Source: an uncultured Roseburia sp. (GTDB lineage: Bacteria > Bacillota_A > Clostridia > Lachnospirales > Lachnospiraceae). Taken from it: a stretch of DNA of 31,442 nt. The position numbers and the translations under genes are program-made. Under the pieces are notes generated by a model, which saw only the letters and a program-made list of their open reading frames with translations, ran no database searches and was not told the DNA's origin. This document shows, in pieces, positions 1 through 7,660 of the stretch. Within the stretch, counting starts at the first letter, position 1. Every line of letters begins with the position of its first letter. The stretch covers positions 1 through 31,442 of the forward strand of contig CAAEAE010000074.1 of assembly GCA_900753715.1 (NCBI GenBank), written 5' to 3'.

Positions 1-84
1 CACCTCATCACTCTTCACCAGCATAAGTGCGAGGAATTGCAAAAAATAAAGAAATTTATGTTGCAGAATATGTTTGTATAGAAT
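1..84 (+). CDS. hsdS: Type I restriction specificity subunit HsdS, C-terminal end only
   Basis: The first 84 bases read in frame as 27 residues beginning HLITLHQHKCEELQKIKK and ending MLQNMFV before a TAG stop. This is the typical conserved C-terminal helix of Firmicute HsdS subunits, which recognise DNA for the type I restriction-modification complex. The rest of the gene, and presumably hsdM, lies left of the window. Bases 3-27 are repeated exactly at 1304-1328, inside a second partial hsdS. The family call rests on a short but characteristic stretch. Confidence 0.8.
3..27 (+). repeat. 25-bp direct repeat, copy 1 (hsdS)
   Basis: This stretch, ending CACCAGCATAAG, is identical to 1304-1328. 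In this copy the sequence continues into the normal HsdS C-terminus (KCEELQKIKK). In the other copy homology stops right after the repeat. The end of the repeat contains the motif CAGCATAAGTG (19-29), which matches the sites around the recombinase gene. Confidence 0.85.
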
Positions 85-160
85 TTAGTTGCAAATTTTA
101 ACAGGAATATATTGAAAAAATATTGAGTGTCAGTTAAGAAAATGATTACAGAAAAGTACT

Positions 161-173
161 TACACTTACGATG
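161..173 (-). repeat. 13-bp inverted repeat, left copy
   Basis: TACACTTACGATG is the exact reverse complement of 768-780. The two copies bracket the two-gene DUF4160 cassette. The inner 11 bases, read on the minus strand, are CATCGTAAGTG, the motif also found near the recombinase gene. This copy is non-coding, so the match is not explained by conserved protein sequence. Use as a recombination site is inferred. Confidence 0.65.
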
Positions 174-221
174 TGATACAGTACAGGAGATTATATGATA
201 TAAGAAAGGAAGGTAAGGATT

Positions 222-494
222 ATGATGTATCCGTTTATGACCTTGAACGATGAAACAGAAATCGTACATTCTGACATGAAGAAAGATGGAACGGTAAAAG
301 TCTATATTGAGACACCAGATGAAAAAGATGGATTTCACAATATGACGTGTTATTTACCCTCTTATGAAATAAAGGAAGTTAATGGGTATTCAAACGAACA
401 GGTTGAGTCATTTATGGAAATAATTAAGTCGACGGCGCATTTAATTATGGAGTTTGCAAAAGAAGGAGGGTTCGAGAATGCCTCAGGTTTTTAA
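222..494 (+). CDS. Small conserved-type hypothetical protein paired with DUF4160 protein
   Basis: A 90-residue acidic soluble protein with no signal peptide or membrane segment. ATG codons at 222 and 225 are both possible, with AAGGAAGG at 206-213 as the ribosome binding site. The end overlaps the next gene by 17 bases, implying translational coupling. I do not recognise a named domain. The arrangement (small acidic protein followed by a DUF4160 protein) resembles the DUF2442/DUF4160 pairs commonly listed as toxin-antitoxin-like modules, but this sequence is not an obvious DUF2442 member. It lies between two inverted 13-bp repeats inside an hsdS locus, so it may be cargo. Function unknown. 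Confidence 0.7.
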   Translation: MMYPFMTLNDETEIVHSDMKKDGTVKVYIETPDEKDGFHNMTCYLPSYEIKEVNGYSNEQVESFMEIIKSTAHLIMEFAKEGGFENASGF

Positions 495-756
495 GGTGGG
501 TTCCTATTGGGTTTATTTTTGGGCAAATGAAGGAAAACCATTAGAACCGATACATGTGCATATTGCAGAGGGACGACCACAACAGAATGCTACAAAAGTG
601 TGGATTACGTCTGCTGGAAAATGTATCGTAGCGAATAACTTATCAAATATTCCTTCGGTAGCATTGAGAAATATTGTTAGAATTATCGAAGCCAGGAGCG
701 ATGAAATAAAAGGAAAATGGTTTGAGTACTTTGGAGAGATACGGTATTTTTGCTAA
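478..756 (+). CDS. DUF4160 domain protein
   Basis: This is a 92-residue protein beginning MPQVFKVGSYWVYFWANEG, then EPIHVHIAEGRP and TKVWITSAGKC. The pattern of hydrophobic strand, HxHI and basic/aromatic C-terminus (KGKWFEYFGEIRYFC) is that of the DUF4160 family. The family's biochemical role is not established; members often sit in toxin-antitoxin-like pairs. I chose the ATG at 478 because GAAGGAGGG lies just upstream (461-469) and MPxVF is the usual family start; a longer start at 454 would have no comparable site. It overlaps the upstream partner and ends just before the right 13-bp inverted repeat. Confidence 0.82.
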   Translation: MPQVFKVGSYWVYFWANEGKPLEPIHVHIAEGRPQQNATKVWITSAGKCIVANNLSNIPSVALRNIVRIIEARSDEIKGKWFEYFGEIRYFC

Positions 757-767
757 ACGATTGATTG

Positions 768-780
768 CATCGTAAGTGTA
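768..780 (+). repeat. 13-bp inverted repeat, right copy
   Basis: CATCGTAAGTGTA, the exact reverse complement of 161-173. It also codes for HRKC at the head of the half-HsdS module. The distance between copies is about 600 bases, covering just the DUF4160 pair. Confidence 0.65.
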
Positions 781-1303
781 GCAAGAAGGAAAATATTGGA
801 AAGAAAACTTGGGAACAGCGTAAGCTGGGGGATATTGCAGATAAGGCTGTAGATAATAGAGGAAAAACACCTTTTATTTCAGAAGAAGGAACACATCCTT
901 TATTAGAAGTTGCAAGCTTAGGAAGTGGTGCTCCGGACTATTCAAAGGTAACAAAATATTTGAGCGATGAAACATTTAAAACAGAATTACGAGCATATAT
1001 AAAAGAAGGAGATATTTTGTTTTCTACCGTAGGAAGTATTGGTTTGGTTAGCCTCATGGATATCAATGAAAATGCCGCAATAGCACAAAATATCGTTGCA
1101 TTCAGGGCAAATGAAAGCTATGATTCAAAGTTCTTATATGCAATGTTGTCAACAGAGGAAAACCAGTATAAAGCTCAACGAATTGTAATGGGAGCTGTTC
1201 AACCCAGCATTAAGGTATCACAGTTGGTAGATGTTGAATATTTTGTAACTGAAAATATAGCTGAACAACGCAAACTGGGAGAGTATTTCCTTAATCTTGA
1301 CCG

Positions 1304-1328
1304 CCTCATCACTCTTCACCAGCATAAG
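1304..1328 (+). repeat. 25-bp direct repeat, copy 2 (half-HsdS end)
   Basis: Identical to bases 3-27. Sequence after 1328 is unrelated to the other copy, so the HsdS homology breaks exactly after CAGCATAAG. Confidence 0.85.
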
Positions 1329-1397
1329 CTATTTTACATAAAAAATGTACTTATATACATGAAAATAAACATGATTATACACCAAAAGGAGAATATT

Positions 1398-4364
1398 ATG
1401 GCGGAATTAGAGTCAGTAATAGAACAAAAACTCATTGAGCAGTTGGTTTATGGAGATTCCCAGTGGACTTATAGAGCTGATTTGAAAACAGAAGAAGACC
1501 TCTGGAAGAATTTCAGATATATTTTGGAGCAGAATAATAAGGACAGATTAAATGGTGAACATTTATCAGATGCAGAATTTGAACAGGTAAAGAATCAGTT
1601 ACAGTTCTCTTCTTTTTATAAAGCGGGGGAGTGGTTAGTTGGGGAAAATGGAAAAGTTATGGTTCATGTGCAGCGTGATACAGAGAAACTACATTTGGTT
1701 GTAATGAATCATGAGCACATTGCAGGTGGCAGCAGTGTTTACGAGGTAATCAATCAGTATAGAGCGTTGGCAGATGAGGATAGTCAGACAAAGGCGCAGG
1801 ACAGGAGATTCGATGTTACGCTCATGATTAATGGACTGCCTATGATACATATAGAATTAAAAAATAAACAACATTCTTATATGGACGGATTCTGGCAGAT
1901 TAAGAAGTATATCGGGGAAGGAAAATTTACAGGTGTTTTTTCAGCAGTACAGATGTTTGTAATCAGCAATGGGGTAGATACCAGATATTTTTCGGCGGCA
2001 AGTGATACAGAACTGAATCCGAAATTTATCAGTGGATGGCTGGATAAGGACAATAATCCTGTTTCGGATTATCTTGATTTTGCAAAGAGTGTACTTCGTA
2101 TTCCGGAAGCGCATGAAATGATAGCGAGATACACGGTTTTGGACGAAGATGCCAAGCGCCTGATTCTGCTTCGTCCTTATCAGATTCATGCAATAGAAGC
2201 TATCCGAGATGCGTCTAAGACCGGGAAATCTGGTTTCGTATGGCATACAACAGGTTCTGGCAAGACGTTAACTTCTTATAAGGCGACGAGAAATCTTTTG
2301 ATGGATATTCCGTCGATTGATAAAGCTATTTTCCTGATTGACAGAAAAGATTTGGACACGCAGACCACTATGGCATTTCAGGCTTATGCGAATAATGACC
2401 TGATTGATGTAGATGAAACTGACAATGTAGTTGATTTGAAGAAAAAACTGAAATCAGATGATCGTCAGGTAATCGTAACCACAATTCAGAAATTGCAGAG
2501 ACTTATCACAAAGAGGTTGGAAGAGGGGACTCCTGAATATAATAAAATTAAGAATCTGAGAATTGCATTTGTCGTGGATGAATGTCATAGAGCGGTTACA
2601 CCGGGAACCAAAAGAGAGCTTGAGAGATTTTTTAGAAATTCCTTATGGTATGGATTTACCGGAACACCCAGATTTGCAGAGAATCCTTACCCACAGATGG
2701 GGGATTTGCCGCGAACAACAGAGGAATTGTATGGAGAGCGTCTGCACAAATATACGATTCAAAATGCAATTCATGACAATGCAGTACTGGGTTTTCAGGT
2801 AGAACATAATGGACCCAAAAACATGAAAGATGAGACGGATAGCAGCTTATACGAGAATGAGACCCATATGTTGAAGGTGTTGGATGTAATTTTGAATAAA
2901 TCTTATCACAAACTGGGATTTCAGAACGGTAAAGGGAAAACATATGAAGGACTTCTGACGACAAGCTCTATCCAATTGGCGCAGAAATATTATGATCTGC
3001 TGAAAAAGGTAAAGAATGGTGAAACAGAGTTACAGATTGATGAGAAAATAAGACAGGTTTTGCCGGATTTTCCAAAGTTTGCAATTACATATTCTGTTAC
3101 GGAAAATGAAGAAGGTTCTCATGTGAATCAGCAGAAGATGCAGGAGTCGCTGGATGATTATAACGGGATGTTTGGCACGAAATATGAATTATCTCAGATA
3201 CAGGGTTACAATGGCAATTTAAATAAGCGTCTTGCAAGGAAAGATGCAAAGTTTAAGAGCAGAAGTGAACAGCTTGACTTAGTCATTGTGGTAGACAGGC
3301 TTTTGACAGGATTTGATGCACCTTGTATGTCTACTATATTTATTGACAGACAGCCGATGGGACCGCATGATTTGATACAGGCTTTTTCCAGAACCAATCG
3401 TATCTTTGATAAGAATAAGGCTTATGGTCAGATTGTTACTTTCCAGGCACCGAAGTTATTTAAGGAAAGTGTTGATAGTGCAGTAAAACTGTATTCTGCT
3501 GGGAGCACTGAAACTGCATTGCTGGCTGAATGGGATGAGATAGAACCGGCTTTCCGTAAATCGTTGAAAGCTCTCAAAGCATCTGCGGAAACTCCGGCTG
3601 AGATTCCGGGAATGTCCAAAAAAGAAAAGGCTGTGTTTGTTAAGATGTTTCAGAATTTTGATAAATTGTTTGCACAGCTTAAATCGTTTACACAGTATGA
3701 GGACAGTATGCTGGAAGAATATGGCATTACCGAAGAAGAATATGATGATTATGCAGGTCATTATCTGAATATAAAAGAAGAGCTGAAGCCAGATTCAGAT
3801 GAGGAACAGGGCGAGTCTGACGAACCCGTTATTGATGTGAATTATGAATTGATGGCATACAGTCATACAAAGATTGACTATGAGTATATCATTAATCTGA
3901 TTCAGAACATTGTAACACCAAATGATGATGTGGAGTTCACACCGGAACAGAGACAGAAACAAATTGAAGAGGTAAAACAGTATATTGAAGATCTCAGAAA
4001 AGACAATCCAAAGGTTGCAGATATTATGTCTCATCTGGTAGATGAGATTGAGTTGGATGAGAATAGATATAAGGGTCAGTCAATTCTTAATATCGTAGAG
4101 AATATGAAACATGATTGCATTGAGGCGGTAGTATCGGATTTTTGTACGACATGGTATGTCTCAAAGGATGATGTCATGTATGCAGCAACTCATTACAGAA
4201 ATGACGAAATTCCAAATGAGAATGCGATTAAGGTTACGGCAGATTTTACCAGCTATAAGGCGGCACAGGAACGTGCCATTCCAAAGTTCAAGTATTATAC
4301 AATGCTGTTTGCAGAACTTAAGAAGACTTTGGATGAGGAGATAAAACCACTCTTAAGTAATTAG
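1398..4364 (+). CDS. hsdR: Type I restriction endonuclease subunit HsdR
   Basis: This 988-residue motor and nuclease subunit translocates DNA using ATP and cleaves it when the HsdMS complex meets unmethylated targets. The N-terminal PD-(D/E)xK nuclease is visible as D139, E153 and K155 (IELKNK). The SF2 helicase shows Walker A GSGKT (about 286-290), a DECH box at 394-397, GFTGTPRF near 420 and QAFSRTNR near 661. The size fits the EcoR124/HsdR family (about 1000 residues). I start at the ATG at 1398 (MAELESVIEQ), which has AAAAGGAGA upstream. The open frame runs back to 765 and would fuse the half-HsdS to it, but the internal start is the canonical HsdR N-terminus. Confidence 0.95.
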   Translation: MAELESVIEQKLIEQLVYGDSQWTYRADLKTEEDLWKNFRYILEQNNKDRLNGEHLSDAEFEQVKNQLQFSSFYKAGEWLVGENGKVMVHVQRDTEKLHLVVMNHEHIAGGSSVYEVINQYRALADEDSQTKAQDRRFDVTLMINGLPMIHIELKNKQHSYMDGFWQIKKYIGEGKFTGVFSAVQMFVISNGVDTRYFSAASDTELNPKFISGWLDKDNNPVSDYLDFAKSVLRIPEAHEMIARYTVLDEDAKRLILLRPYQIHAIEAIRDASKTGKSGFVWHTTGSGKTLTSYKATRNLLMDIPSIDKAIFLIDRKDLDTQTTMAFQAYANNDLIDVDETDNVVDLKKKLKSDDRQVIVTTIQKLQRLITKRLEEGTPEYNKIKNLRIAFVVDECHRAVTPGTKRELERFFRNSLWYGFTGTPRFAENPYPQMGDLPRTTEELYGERLHKYTIQNAIHDNAVLGFQVEHNGPKNMKDETDSSLYENETHMLKVLDVILNKSYHKLGFQNGKGKTYEGLLTTSSIQLAQKYYDLLKKVKNGETELQIDEKIRQVLPDFPKFAITYSVTENEEGSHVNQQKMQESLDDYNGMFGTKYELSQIQGYNGNLNKRLARKDAKFKSRSEQLDLVIVVDRLLTGFDAPCMSTIFIDRQPMGPHDLIQAFSRTNRIFDKNKAYGQIVTFQAPKLFKESVDSAVKLYSAGSTETALLAEWDEIEPAFRKSLKALKASAETPAEIPGMSKKEKAVFVKMFQNFDKLFAQLKSFTQYEDSMLEEYGITEEEYDDYAGHYLNIKEELKPDSDEEQGESDEPVIDVNYELMAYSHTKIDYEYIINLIQNIVTPNDDVEFTPEQRQKQIEEVKQYIEDLRKDNPKVADIMSHLVDEIELDENRYKGQSILNIVENMKHDCIEAVVSDFCTTWYVSKDDVMYAATHYRNDEIPNENAIKVTADFTSYKAAQERAIPKFKYYTMLFAELKKTLDEEIKPLLSN

Positions 4365-4403
4365 GGGATTGAATTCTACAGGTAATTATTTTTAACTGTT
4401 CAT

Positions 4404-4415
4404 ATCAGCGTAAGT
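4404..4415 (+). repeat. 12-bp inverted repeat left of the recombinase gene
   Basis: ATCAGCGTAAGT is the exact reverse complement of 5387-5398. It lies 23 bases before the recombinase start codon and shares CAGCGTAAGT with the hsdS motif. It is probably a recombination or binding site of the adjacent recombinase; this is inferred from position and motif sharing. Confidence 0.6.
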
Positions 4416-4438
4416 ATCACAGAAAAGGGAGGTAATTT

Positions 4439-5365
4439 ATGCTTAATGATATGAACAGTACAGACCTGTTCTGCAATTATTACAAGCAATGGATTGATGT
4501 ATACAAGAAAGATGCCATACGGGAAGCAACTTTGGCGAAATACCAGATGACACATAAGTGGGTGGAGAAGCTTGTTCCTGAACTGAAGGTTTCCGAACTG
4601 ACGAGGACTGCATACCAGCAACTTTTAAATGATTATGCAAAAGAGCATGAGAGACAGACAACGCTTGATTTTCATCATCAGTTGAAGGGGGCAATTTTAG
4701 ATGCTGTAGATGAAGGATTAATAGAAAGAGATCCGACCAGAAAAGCAATTATCAAAGGAAAAACACCGAAAGTAAAAAAAATTAAGTATCTGAATCAGTT
4801 TGAACTTCATACACTCATTGCACATCTTGATATAAAAGAGGAACCAAACTGGGATTGGTTTATTCTTTTGGTAGCAAAAACTGGGATGAGATTTTCGGAA
4901 GCACTGGCAATTACGCCAGCAGATTTTGATTTTGCAAGGCAGACATTATCAGTAAGTAAGACCTGGGACTACAAAGGAGAGGGAGGATTTCTACCGACGA
5001 AGAATAAGTCATCCGTAAGAAAAATTCAGATAGACTGGCAGATTGTAGTGAAATTTTCAGAGCTGGTTAAAAATTTACCGGAGGATAAGCCTATTTTTGT
5101 GGGAGAGGAGAAAATATATAATTCTACGGTGAATGATGTTCTTGCAAGACATTGTAAGGCTTGTGGAATTTCAGAGATTTCCATTCATGGACTTCGTCAC
5201 ACACATGCATCCTTACTTTTGTTTGCTGGCGTATCAATTGCCAGTGTTGCCAGAAGATTGGGTCATGCCAGTATGACAACGACACAGAAAACATATCTGC
5301 ATATTATTCAGGAGTTGGAAAATAAAGATGTGGATTTAGTAATGAGGACACTATCGGGATTGTAA
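4439..5365 (+). CDS. Tyrosine recombinase / site-specific integrase
   Basis: A 308-residue phage-integrase-family protein. An N-terminal SAM-like DNA-binding part (about 1-105) precedes the catalytic domain. The active-site set is complete: R151 (GMRFSEA), H250-x-x-R253 (HGLRHTH), H276 (RLGHAS) and nucleophile Y286 (QKTYLHI). The start has GGGAGG at 4428-4433. It sits between hsdR and mrr rather than at the edge of an obvious mobile element, with no excisionase or phage genes nearby. Inverted CAGCGTAAGT sites flank it, and related motifs mark the hsdS breakpoints. By analogy with the CreX/PsrA recombinases that invert hsdS segments in streptococci, I infer that it rearranges hsdS modules. Confidence 0.92.
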   Translation: MLNDMNSTDLFCNYYKQWIDVYKKDAIREATLAKYQMTHKWVEKLVPELKVSELTRTAYQQLLNDYAKEHERQTTLDFHHQLKGAILDAVDEGLIERDPTRKAIIKGKTPKVKKIKYLNQFELHTLIAHLDIKEEPNWDWFILLVAKTGMRFSEALAITPADFDFARQTLSVSKTWDYKGEGGFLPTKNKSSVRKIQIDWQIVVKFSELVKNLPEDKPIFVGEEKIYNSTVNDVLARHCKACGISEISIHGLRHTHASLLLFAGVSIASVARRLGHASMTTTQKTYLHIIQELENKDVDLVMRTLSGL

Positions 5366-5386
5366 AAAGATAATGTAACTGTAAAC

Positions 5387-5398
5387 ACTTACGCTGAT
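5387..5398 (-). repeat. 12-bp inverted repeat right of the recombinase gene
   Basis: ACTTACGCTGAT, the reverse complement of 4404-4415. With one more base it reads CAGCGTAAGTG on the minus strand (5386-5396). It lies in the gap between the recombinase stop and mrr. Recombination between the two copies would flip the recombinase gene. Confidence 0.6.
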
Positions 5399-5434
5399 TT
5401 TTAATAAAAACACAAGAGGGTTGGGAGAAGACAA

Positions 5435-6340
5435 ATGGCGATACCGAAGTATTATGAGATGTATAAATCTTTCTTAAAAGTACTGTTGGATGGAAAGATT
5501 CATTCATCCAAAGAAGAAAAACAGCAGATTATAGATGATTTTCAACTTACAGAAAAAGAAACAGCGGAATTGTTACCCAGCGGCAGACAGGCAATTTTTG
5601 ACAATAGAGTCGGGTGGTGCAGAACTTATCTGAAAAAGGCAGGGCTAATCATTAGTCCGATGAGAGGGCAATACAAGATAACAGATGCAGGAATCAAAGT
5701 CTATAATGAGAATGATGTGATAGACGATAACGTGTTGCGTCAGTTTCAGACATTCGTAGACTTTGTGGATGGTTCAATGCAGGAAAATCATACAAAGGAG
5801 ATAGTGGCGAGTTGTGATGAGACGCCACAGGAAACGTTTGACAGGGTTTATAGGGAATGGAACAAGTCATTGGCGAATGAATTGCTGACAGAAATTGTTG
5901 AAATGAATCCCTATCGATTCGAGACACTTGTAGTTGAACTGCTGATTAAAATGGGTTACGGACGGTTGCAGTATGAGAGTCATGTGACAAGAAAATCTGG
6001 AGACGAAGGTATTGACGGAATTGTAACTGCGGATAAGCTGGGATTTGACTCTATTTATATACAGGCAAAACGATTTAAGGAAAATCCTGTGGGCAGACCA
6101 GACATTCAAAAGTTTGTCGGTGCATTAGCTGGACAGGGAGCACAAAAGGGAATATTTATTACAACAGCAACTTTTACCAAAGAAGCGATTGCATTTGTGG
6201 AGAGAAATCTGAACTATAAAATTGTTTTGATTGATGGAAATAGACTGGCGGAATTGATGATTGAATATGAATTAGGCGTTTCTACACAATACACCTATCA
6301 AATGAAGAAGATAGACAGCGATTATTTTTCAGAAGAATAG
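5435..6340 (+). CDS. mrr: Mrr-family restriction endonuclease
   Basis: This 301-residue protein has an N-terminal winged-helix Mrr_N domain (about 1-95, with WCRTYLKKAGLI and YKITDAG) and a C-terminal Mrr catalytic domain (about 150-280). The PD-(D/E)xK-like site is visible as GDEGIDG (D190-D194) and IQAKRF (Q210, K212). Mrr enzymes cleave modified DNA (type IV restriction). Being next to a type I system is common in restriction islands, but a type IV enzyme must tolerate the host's own methylation pattern, which matters if hsdS is shuffled. The start is preceded by GAGGGTTGGGAG at 5413-5424. Confidence 0.92.
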   Translation: MAIPKYYEMYKSFLKVLLDGKIHSSKEEKQQIIDDFQLTEKETAELLPSGRQAIFDNRVGWCRTYLKKAGLIISPMRGQYKITDAGIKVYNENDVIDDNVLRQFQTFVDFVDGSMQENHTKEIVASCDETPQETFDRVYREWNKSLANELLTEIVEMNPYRFETLVVELLIKMGYGRLQYESHVTRKSGDEGIDGIVTADKLGFDSIYIQAKRFKENPVGRPDIQKFVGALAGQGAQKGIFITTATFTKEAIAFVERNLNYKIVLIDGNRLAELMIEYELGVSTQYTYQMKKIDSDYFSEE

Positions 6341-6420
6341 TTTGTTTAAAGATGATTATAGCTGGAGAGACTCCATGAAAAAATTATCGATTAGCGGTGG
6401 AACTGTGTTCGTAAGTAAGT

Positions 6421-7430
6421 ATGCAGCAAACCATATTAAATGATGTTCAAAAGATTATAGAAGTATCTCAAAAAGAGGCTTACCGTTCAGTAAATACGAT
6501 ATTGTCACAAAGGAATTGGTTGATTGGATATTGAATTGCAGAGGAAGAATTAGCTGGGGAAAATCGGGCGGAATATGGGGCTAATATAATTAAAAAATTA
6601 TCGAAAGTACTTACAGAAAAGTATGGAAAAGGGTTTACAAAAACTTTCCTGAGATTTTCCACACAGCGTGTGGAAAATCTTTGATATGCTTGTCATGGTC
6701 TCATTATAGAACTCTGTTACAGGTACATGATAAAACGGCTCGTGATTGGTATGAGAAAGAGGCATATGAACAGACATGGAGCGTGCGTACCCTGCAGCGA
6801 AATATAGATACACAATATTATTACAGATTGTTGCAATCGAAAGATAAAGATGCGGTAGAGCATGAGATGCAGGAAAAAACATATGAATATCAACAGGATA
6901 GATTAGAATTTATAAAAAATCCAGTAGTTGTAGAGTTTTTGGGCCTGACATTGGATGCTTCTTTTAACGAGACAAAATTGGAGTCAAGCATTATTTCTAA
7001 TTTACAAAAATTCCTTATGGAGATGGGCAAAGGATATGCTTTTGTAGCAAGACAGCAGCATATTCATACAGAAAAGCAGGATTATTATATAGATTTGGTC
7101 TTTTATAATTATATCTTGAAATGCTTTGTGCTTATAGATTTAAAAACGGAACGTATTACACATCAGGATGTAGGCCAGATGGATATGTATATTCGGATGT
7201 ATGATGAATTAAAAAAATCTCCGGATGATAACCCGACACTTGGAATTGTTTTGTGTTCGGAGACGGACGAAGATATCGCAAGATATTCTATCCTGCATGG
7301 AAATGAACAATTATTTGCCAGTAAATACAAGTTGTATTTACCAACAGAAGAAGAACTGAGAGAGGAAATAGAAGCGCAAAAGGCAATTTTTTATTTACAA
7401 CAGAAGGAAGATAGGGAAGAAAATATTTAA
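6421..7430 (+). pseudogene. Broken DUF1016 (YhcG-type) PDDEXK nuclease gene
   Basis: ATG at 6421 opens a frame reading MQQTILNDVQKII and SQRNWLIGY, the N-terminal DUF1016 domain, interrupted by TGA at 6532-6534 where an Arg codon is expected (GY-stop-IAEEELAG). The frame continues to KGFTK. A small out-of-frame deletion near 6644-6648 follows, after which PEIFHTACGKS resumes in another frame. From there an intact 249-residue stretch (6681-7430, first codon TTG) holds the PDDEXK part: IHTEKQDYYIDLVFYN, LIDLKTERITHQDVGQMDMY. These proteins are restriction-island nucleases of uncertain role. The C-terminal piece might still be made, but it has no clear ribosome binding site. Confidence 0.8.
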
Positions 7431-7443
7431 ATACAACCTATCT

Positions 7444-7494
7444 CTATAGACCAGACTGCTGTATTAACAGCCATTCTTTTTCAAATTCATCCAT
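7444..7494 (-). pseudogene. Minus-strand gene start fragment (16 codons)
   Basis: On the minus strand an AAGGAAG site and ATG at 7494 open a frame MDEFEKEWLLIQQSGL that stops at 7444. Upstream on that strand are TATACT and a TTGATT-like hexamer 16 bases further. It looks like the surviving 5' end of a divergent gene lost during turnover of the neighbouring island, or a short leader peptide. I cannot name the family. Confidence 0.35.
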
Positions 7495-7583
7495 ATCTTA
7501 TAGCTTCCTTTTTTATTCAGTATATCACACCCCAAGCCCAAATCAAAAGACAGATTTTTGGCGAAGAGATAGCTCCGGATGGA

Positions 7584-7625
7584 TTGTAAAATAGCCATTT
7601 TCGTGCTATAAAGTATTTTAACACG
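7584..7625 (+). promoter_or_regulatory. Promoter of the WYL regulator with overlapping imperfect palindrome
   Basis: TTGTAA (7584-7589), a 17-base spacer and TATAAA (7607-7612). An imperfect inverted repeat with CGTG/CACG arms (7602-7625) covers the -10 and the expected start, which would suit autoregulation. The palindrome is imperfect (16 of 24 positions). Confidence 0.55.
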
Positions 7626-7660
7626 ATGGGAAAACAGCGGCATAGTCGGAGGAAAAAAAG

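Larger units (their letters stand above)
765..1328 (+). pseudogene. Headless half-HsdS module (one target recognition domain)
   Basis: The reading frame encodes HRKC, then WEQRKLGDI, a full target-recognition domain, and a central conserved helix ending LGEYFLNLDRLITLHQHK. This is one half of an HsdS, which normally carries two TRDs. It has no ATG and no ribosome binding site at its head (the open frame begins at a bare TTG), and homology stops at 1328 without a stop codon. The frame then runs on into hsdR. Both ends coincide with the CA(G/T)C(G/A)TAAG motif (768 and 1320). I read it as a silent TRD cassette that could be exchanged into the expressed hsdS to the left. A decayed fragment is the alternative. 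Confidence 0.72.

Noticed and set aside
4439..5365. Integrase of a prophage or conjugative element
   Set aside because: No phage, transfer, replication or excisionase genes, no tRNA target and no long end repeats were seen; the neighbours are restriction genes.
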